Shown here piece after piece: positions 61,559 to 64,000 of a stretch of 64,000 nt of DNA; the first letter of the stretch is position 1; each line of letters opens with the position of its first letter. Under the pieces are notes generated by a model. That model saw nothing but the letters and a program-made list of their open reading frames with translations. It was not told the origin of the DNA and made no database searches. Source of the DNA: Calothrix sp. NIES-2098 (GTDB taxonomy: Bacteria; Cyanobacteriota; Cyanobacteriia; Cyanobacteriales; Nostocaceae); the NCBI GenBank assembly GCA_002368175.1, contig AP018172.1, positions 7,009,001 through 7,073,000 of the forward strand, read 5' to 3'. The position numbers and the translations under genes were made by a program.

Positions 61559-62542
61559 TTAACCCAAACCTAATTCTCGTTTTAATAAATTAATTGACTT
61601 AGTACCAATATAATTATCAACCTTAATCAATTTGGGTGGGCGAATAATATCTTCAACTGCTGCTTGCACTGCTGCTTGCACTGCTGGAAAACTTGGTTGA
61701 TCGCTGATAATGACTTCAGCTCGCTTGACGATAGCCTGAAGTTTATAAGCGTCTTTTGGTTGGGTTGTCATTACCAGTAATTCATCTCCTCGCAGCCCGT
61801 GGAGAATGACTTCAGCGGCGCGGGCGATTCCAGAACTTAAGCTAACTATGCCAACACAGTTCTCTTTGGGCAAGGTTTTCAGTAGATTTAGTTCTTTGGA
61901 ATAGTCATAGATATCTAAAGGAATCACCCGTACAGCTTTGGGGGCGGCAATTTCTTCAACATCGCCAATAAAATATCGGCTAGTTACGACTGTGGCAGAG
62001 GAAGTTTTATCTAGTACAGCTGTTAATTCTTCCATTGGTATTAGCTGTATTGGTATTTGTAGTGCTTTTTCTAATTCATAGACCATCAATTCGCCTGCGC
62101 CAATATCGTAAGCGGGTACTGCAACTAGCACTTGGGCACTGCAACGCAAGCGCCAATCAATTTCCGCTAAAAATAGCTCCCGTGCTTCCGAGAGCGAACA
62201 GCCTTGAGAAAGTAGCTCATCCAGTGCTTGCTGCACAACTTTATCAGCTTCGGGATGTTGCTTAAGAGTTGGTGATTGCAGCCTGCTACCACCCTCATGC
62301 CCTTGGGCACGGACATAAATCCCTGAACCAGCAAGGCTTTCGACAAATCCATCTTCTTCTAACTGACGGTAAACTTTGCTGATCGTATTGCGGTGTAAAC
62401 CGGTTTGCATTGCCAACGCCCGTGTGCTTGGCAATTTGTACCCAGGTGGATATTGCCGGGAAGCGATCGCAAACCGGATTTGATTAAACAGCTGGGTTGA
62501 TGCGGGAATTTCACTGTCTGGCTGAATGCGGAATTGAATCAT
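61559..62542 (-). CDS. GntR family transcriptional regulator
   Basis: 327 residues. The N-terminal GntR winged helix (about 1-75; PASTQLFNQIRFAIASRQYP, YKLPSTRALAMQTGLHRNTI) is followed by a 240-residue C-terminal domain without the MocR aminotransferase motif. The start is the ATG at 62542: GAGGAGG lies 7 bases upstream, better than the TTG two codons earlier. The long effector domain is of a type seen mainly in cyanobacteria, and its ligand is unknown. It is divergent from the dienelactone hydrolase gene and might regulate it. Confidence 0.88.
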   Translation of the reverse strand: MIQFRIQPDSEIPASTQLFNQIRFAIASRQYPPGYKLPSTRALAMQTGLHRNTISKVYRQLEEDGFVESLAGSGIYVRAQGHEGGSRLQSPTLKQHPEADKVVQQALDELLSQGCSLSEARELFLAEIDWRLRCSAQVLVAVPAYDIGAGELMVYELEKALQIPIQLIPMEELTAVLDKTSSATVVTSRYFIGDVEEIAAPKAVRVIPLDIYDYSKELNLLKTLPKENCVGIVSLSSGIARAAEVILHGLRGDELLVMTTQPKDAYKLQAIVKRAEVIISDQPSFPAVQAAVQAAVEDIIRPPKLIKVDNYIGTKSINLLKRELGLG

Positions 62543-62741
62543 CACCAAACCTCCTCGGTGCTACTAGCGGCATATGACCAGCTGTATATACTACTTGTTA
62601 AATATTTTATTTATACATTGACTCTCTCTAGAGGAAATCTCTAGTGTACTGACTTTCGTTAATTGATAATCTGATGGCAAAAAGCTTTGAGATACTGGCA
62701 TAGTTATATCAAACAATCGTGCAACCCTGGTAAAAATTATT

Positions 62742-63482
62742 ATGACAGAGCGAGCAATCGATACCAAAACGGTTCAAATTTCGCAAGATAATTTTTCAAT
62801 ATTAGCTTACTTGGCACAACCACAAGAATCAGGTTCTTACCCAGCAATTGTAGTATTGCAAGAGATTTTTGGTGTCAACGATCATATTCGAGATGTCACA
62901 GAACGGATTGCTCGGTTGGGGTATGTAGCGATCGCACCAGCACTTTTCCAACGCCAAGCACCGGGCTTTGAAACTGGCTACACTCCAGAAGATATCGAAG
63001 TTGGTAGAGGCTATGCGATGCAAACTAAAGCCTCAGAATTATTGGGTGATATTCAAGCCGCGATCGATTACCTGAAAACTCTCCCCAATGTCAAACAAGA
63101 TAGCTTCGGCTGTATCGGCTTCTGCTTTGGTGGCCATGTAGCATATCTTGCTGCCACCCTACCAGATATCAAAGCTACTGCTTCCTTCTATGGTGCGGGA
63201 ATTACTACCCGTACACCAGGAGGCGGAGACCCGACTGTTACACGTACCAGCGAAATTAAAGGTACGCTTTACGCCTTATTTGGCATGGAAGACGCCAGCA
63301 TTCCCCTTGAACAGGTAGATGAAATTGAAGCAGCGTTAGAAAAATACAAAATTCCGCACCGTGTCTTTCGCTACGATGGAGCTGACCACGGATTTTTCTG
63401 CGATCGTCGCGCCAGCTATAATCCTAAAGTTGCCGCCGATGCTTGGGAGCAGGTGAAACAACTCTTTGGTCAACTGGCCTAA
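62742..63482 (+). CDS. Dienelactone hydrolase family protein
   Basis: 246 residues with the dienelactone hydrolase pattern: Glu41 in VLQEIFGVNDHIR, nucleophile Cys128 in GCIGFCFGGH, the acid in FGMEDASIP and the catalytic His in YDGADHGFFCDRR. The Cys nucleophile distinguishes it from serine esterases. Cyanobacteria rarely use the chloroaromatic pathway, so the natural substrate is open. About 200 bp separate it from the divergent GntR gene. Confidence 0.93.
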   Translation: MTERAIDTKTVQISQDNFSILAYLAQPQESGSYPAIVVLQEIFGVNDHIRDVTERIARLGYVAIAPALFQRQAPGFETGYTPEDIEVGRGYAMQTKASELLGDIQAAIDYLKTLPNVKQDSFGCIGFCFGGHVAYLAATLPDIKATASFYGAGITTRTPGGGDPTVTRTSEIKGTLYALFGMEDASIPLEQVDEIEAALEKYKIPHRVFRYDGADHGFFCDRRASYNPKVAADAWEQVKQLFGQLA

Positions 63483-63558
63483 AACCTAAGCCGTCAGTAG
63501 GGGTTGAGAATTGCTTAAACCCCTACAACTGACCACTAATAATTTATCTTCAAACGTC

Positions 63559-64000
63559 ATGAATTCCGAATCGAAACGTTCTCAAACAGCCAATTCGCCA
63601 TTTACAATGGACGATTTTGCCAAAGCGCTGGAAAAACACGACTACCAGTTTCAAAAAGGACAGGTAGTGCATGGTAAAGTGTTTCAACTTGACCATGATG
63701 GGGCTTATGTTGATATTGGTGGCAAATCGTCGGCTTTTATTCCCCGTGATGAGGCTTCTTTGAGAGCAGTTACCGATTTGTCTGAGGTGCTACCACTGCA
63801 AGAAGAACTAGAGTTTTTGATTATCCGAGAGCAGGATGCAGAAGGTCAAGTAACTCTTTCTCGCAAACAGTTAGAAATTCAACATATCTGGGAACGATTA
63901 GCGCAAATGCAAGAAAATTCCCAGACTGTACCAGTGAAGGTTACGGGAGTAAATAAAGGTGGTGTCACCGTAGAACTGCAATCTTTACGAGGATTTATTC
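63559..64000 (+). CDS. 30S ribosomal protein S1-like (3' end outside window)
   Basis: The ATG at 63559 opens a frame that runs off the window (147 codons). It encodes MNSESKRSQTANSPFTMDDF, then an S1 RNA-binding domain (QKGQVVHGKVFQLDHDGAYV, GGKSSAFIPRDE) and the start of a second (VPVKVTGVNKGGVTVELQSL). Cyanobacteria have two S1 paralogues; the divergence of this start from the usual rps1A N-terminus suggests the second (rps1B-type), but this is not certain from a partial sequence. Confidence 0.88.
   Translation, partial: MNSESKRSQTANSPFTMDDFAKALEKHDYQFQKGQVVHGKVFQLDHDGAYVDIGGKSSAFIPRDEASLRAVTDLSEVLPLQEELEFLIIREQDAEGQVTLSRKQLEIQHIWERLAQMQENSQTVPVKVTGVNKGGVTVELQSLRGFI

Overview
The window looks like chromosome from a filamentous, probably heterocyst-forming cyanobacterium of the Nostocales (Nostoc/Tolypothrix/Calothrix-like). 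Seen directly: many GCGATCGC (HIP1) octamers, AT-rich spacers with dispersed palindromic repeats, the light-independent chlorophyll genes chlL and chlN separated by an acidic reading frame, a Mo-nitrogenase C-terminal domain protein, and families largely limited to cyanobacteria. The genus is inference. No tRNA, rRNA or CRISPR array was recognised.

Layout. 1-5.3 kb: 3' end of a family 39 glycosyltransferase, a MarR regulator, and the TldD/TldE peptidase pair. 5.4-13.7 kb: a secreted pentapeptide-repeat protein, small unknown proteins, a HAD hydrolase, a frameshifted membrane protein, a NurA-domain protein, and a PAS-PAS-GAF-GAF histidine kinase. 13.7-23.7 kb: DacB, the TIGR02588/TIGR02587 membrane pair, stress proteins (CsbD, GlsB-like), a phytanoyl-CoA dioxygenase-like protein, a decayed response regulator, a retropepsin, a GH25 lysozyme, an oxidoreductase and a RibD-C/DHFR-like enzyme. 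24-30 kb: a stand-alone cyanophycin-synthetase-like ATP-grasp protein, then chlL-DUF5331-chlN on the minus strand. 31-36 kb: ureD-ureA-ureB-[COQ4-like]-ureC followed by a frameshifted Rpn-family gene. ureE, ureF and ureG are not in the window. 36-39 kb: a NACHT NTPase with an N-terminal HTH, a divergent 71-codon frame, and four 7-bp repeats spaced exactly 10 bp apart between them. 39-51.4 kb: a receiver-histidine kinase, aldehyde dehydrogenase, sulfite-oxidase-like enzyme, L32, a caspase-fold protein that appears to lack both catalytic residues, the Mo-nitro_C protein, an intact-looking IS630 element 10 bp from the start codon of a transporter, a CbbX-like AAA ATPase, and a Uma2 nuclease with a remnant of a second copy. 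51.5-64 kb: housekeeping genes rnj, dapA, asd, tig, clpP, clpX, an alpha/beta hydrolase, a GntR regulator, a dienelactone hydrolase, and the start of a ribosomal protein S1 gene.

How genes work together: asd and dapA make lysine/diaminopimelate precursors, with RNase J just downstream on the same strand. Trigger factor, ClpP and ClpX form a folding/proteolysis block. chlL and chlN encode two of the three subunits of dark-operative protochlorophyllide reductase. UreABC form urease, with UreD as an accessory protein.

Most unusual points: (1) a dispersed repeat in three intergenic copies whose arms interleave as an H-type pseudoknot and keep pairing although the bases differ; (2) the phased repeat array upstream of the NACHT gene; (3) the Tyr/Asn pseudo-caspase with a membrane anchor and C-terminal repeats; (4) an IS630 transposase apparently made by -1 frameshifting on an A-run, placed where it separates a transporter from its upstream sequence; (5) the COQ4-like gene inside the urease cluster.
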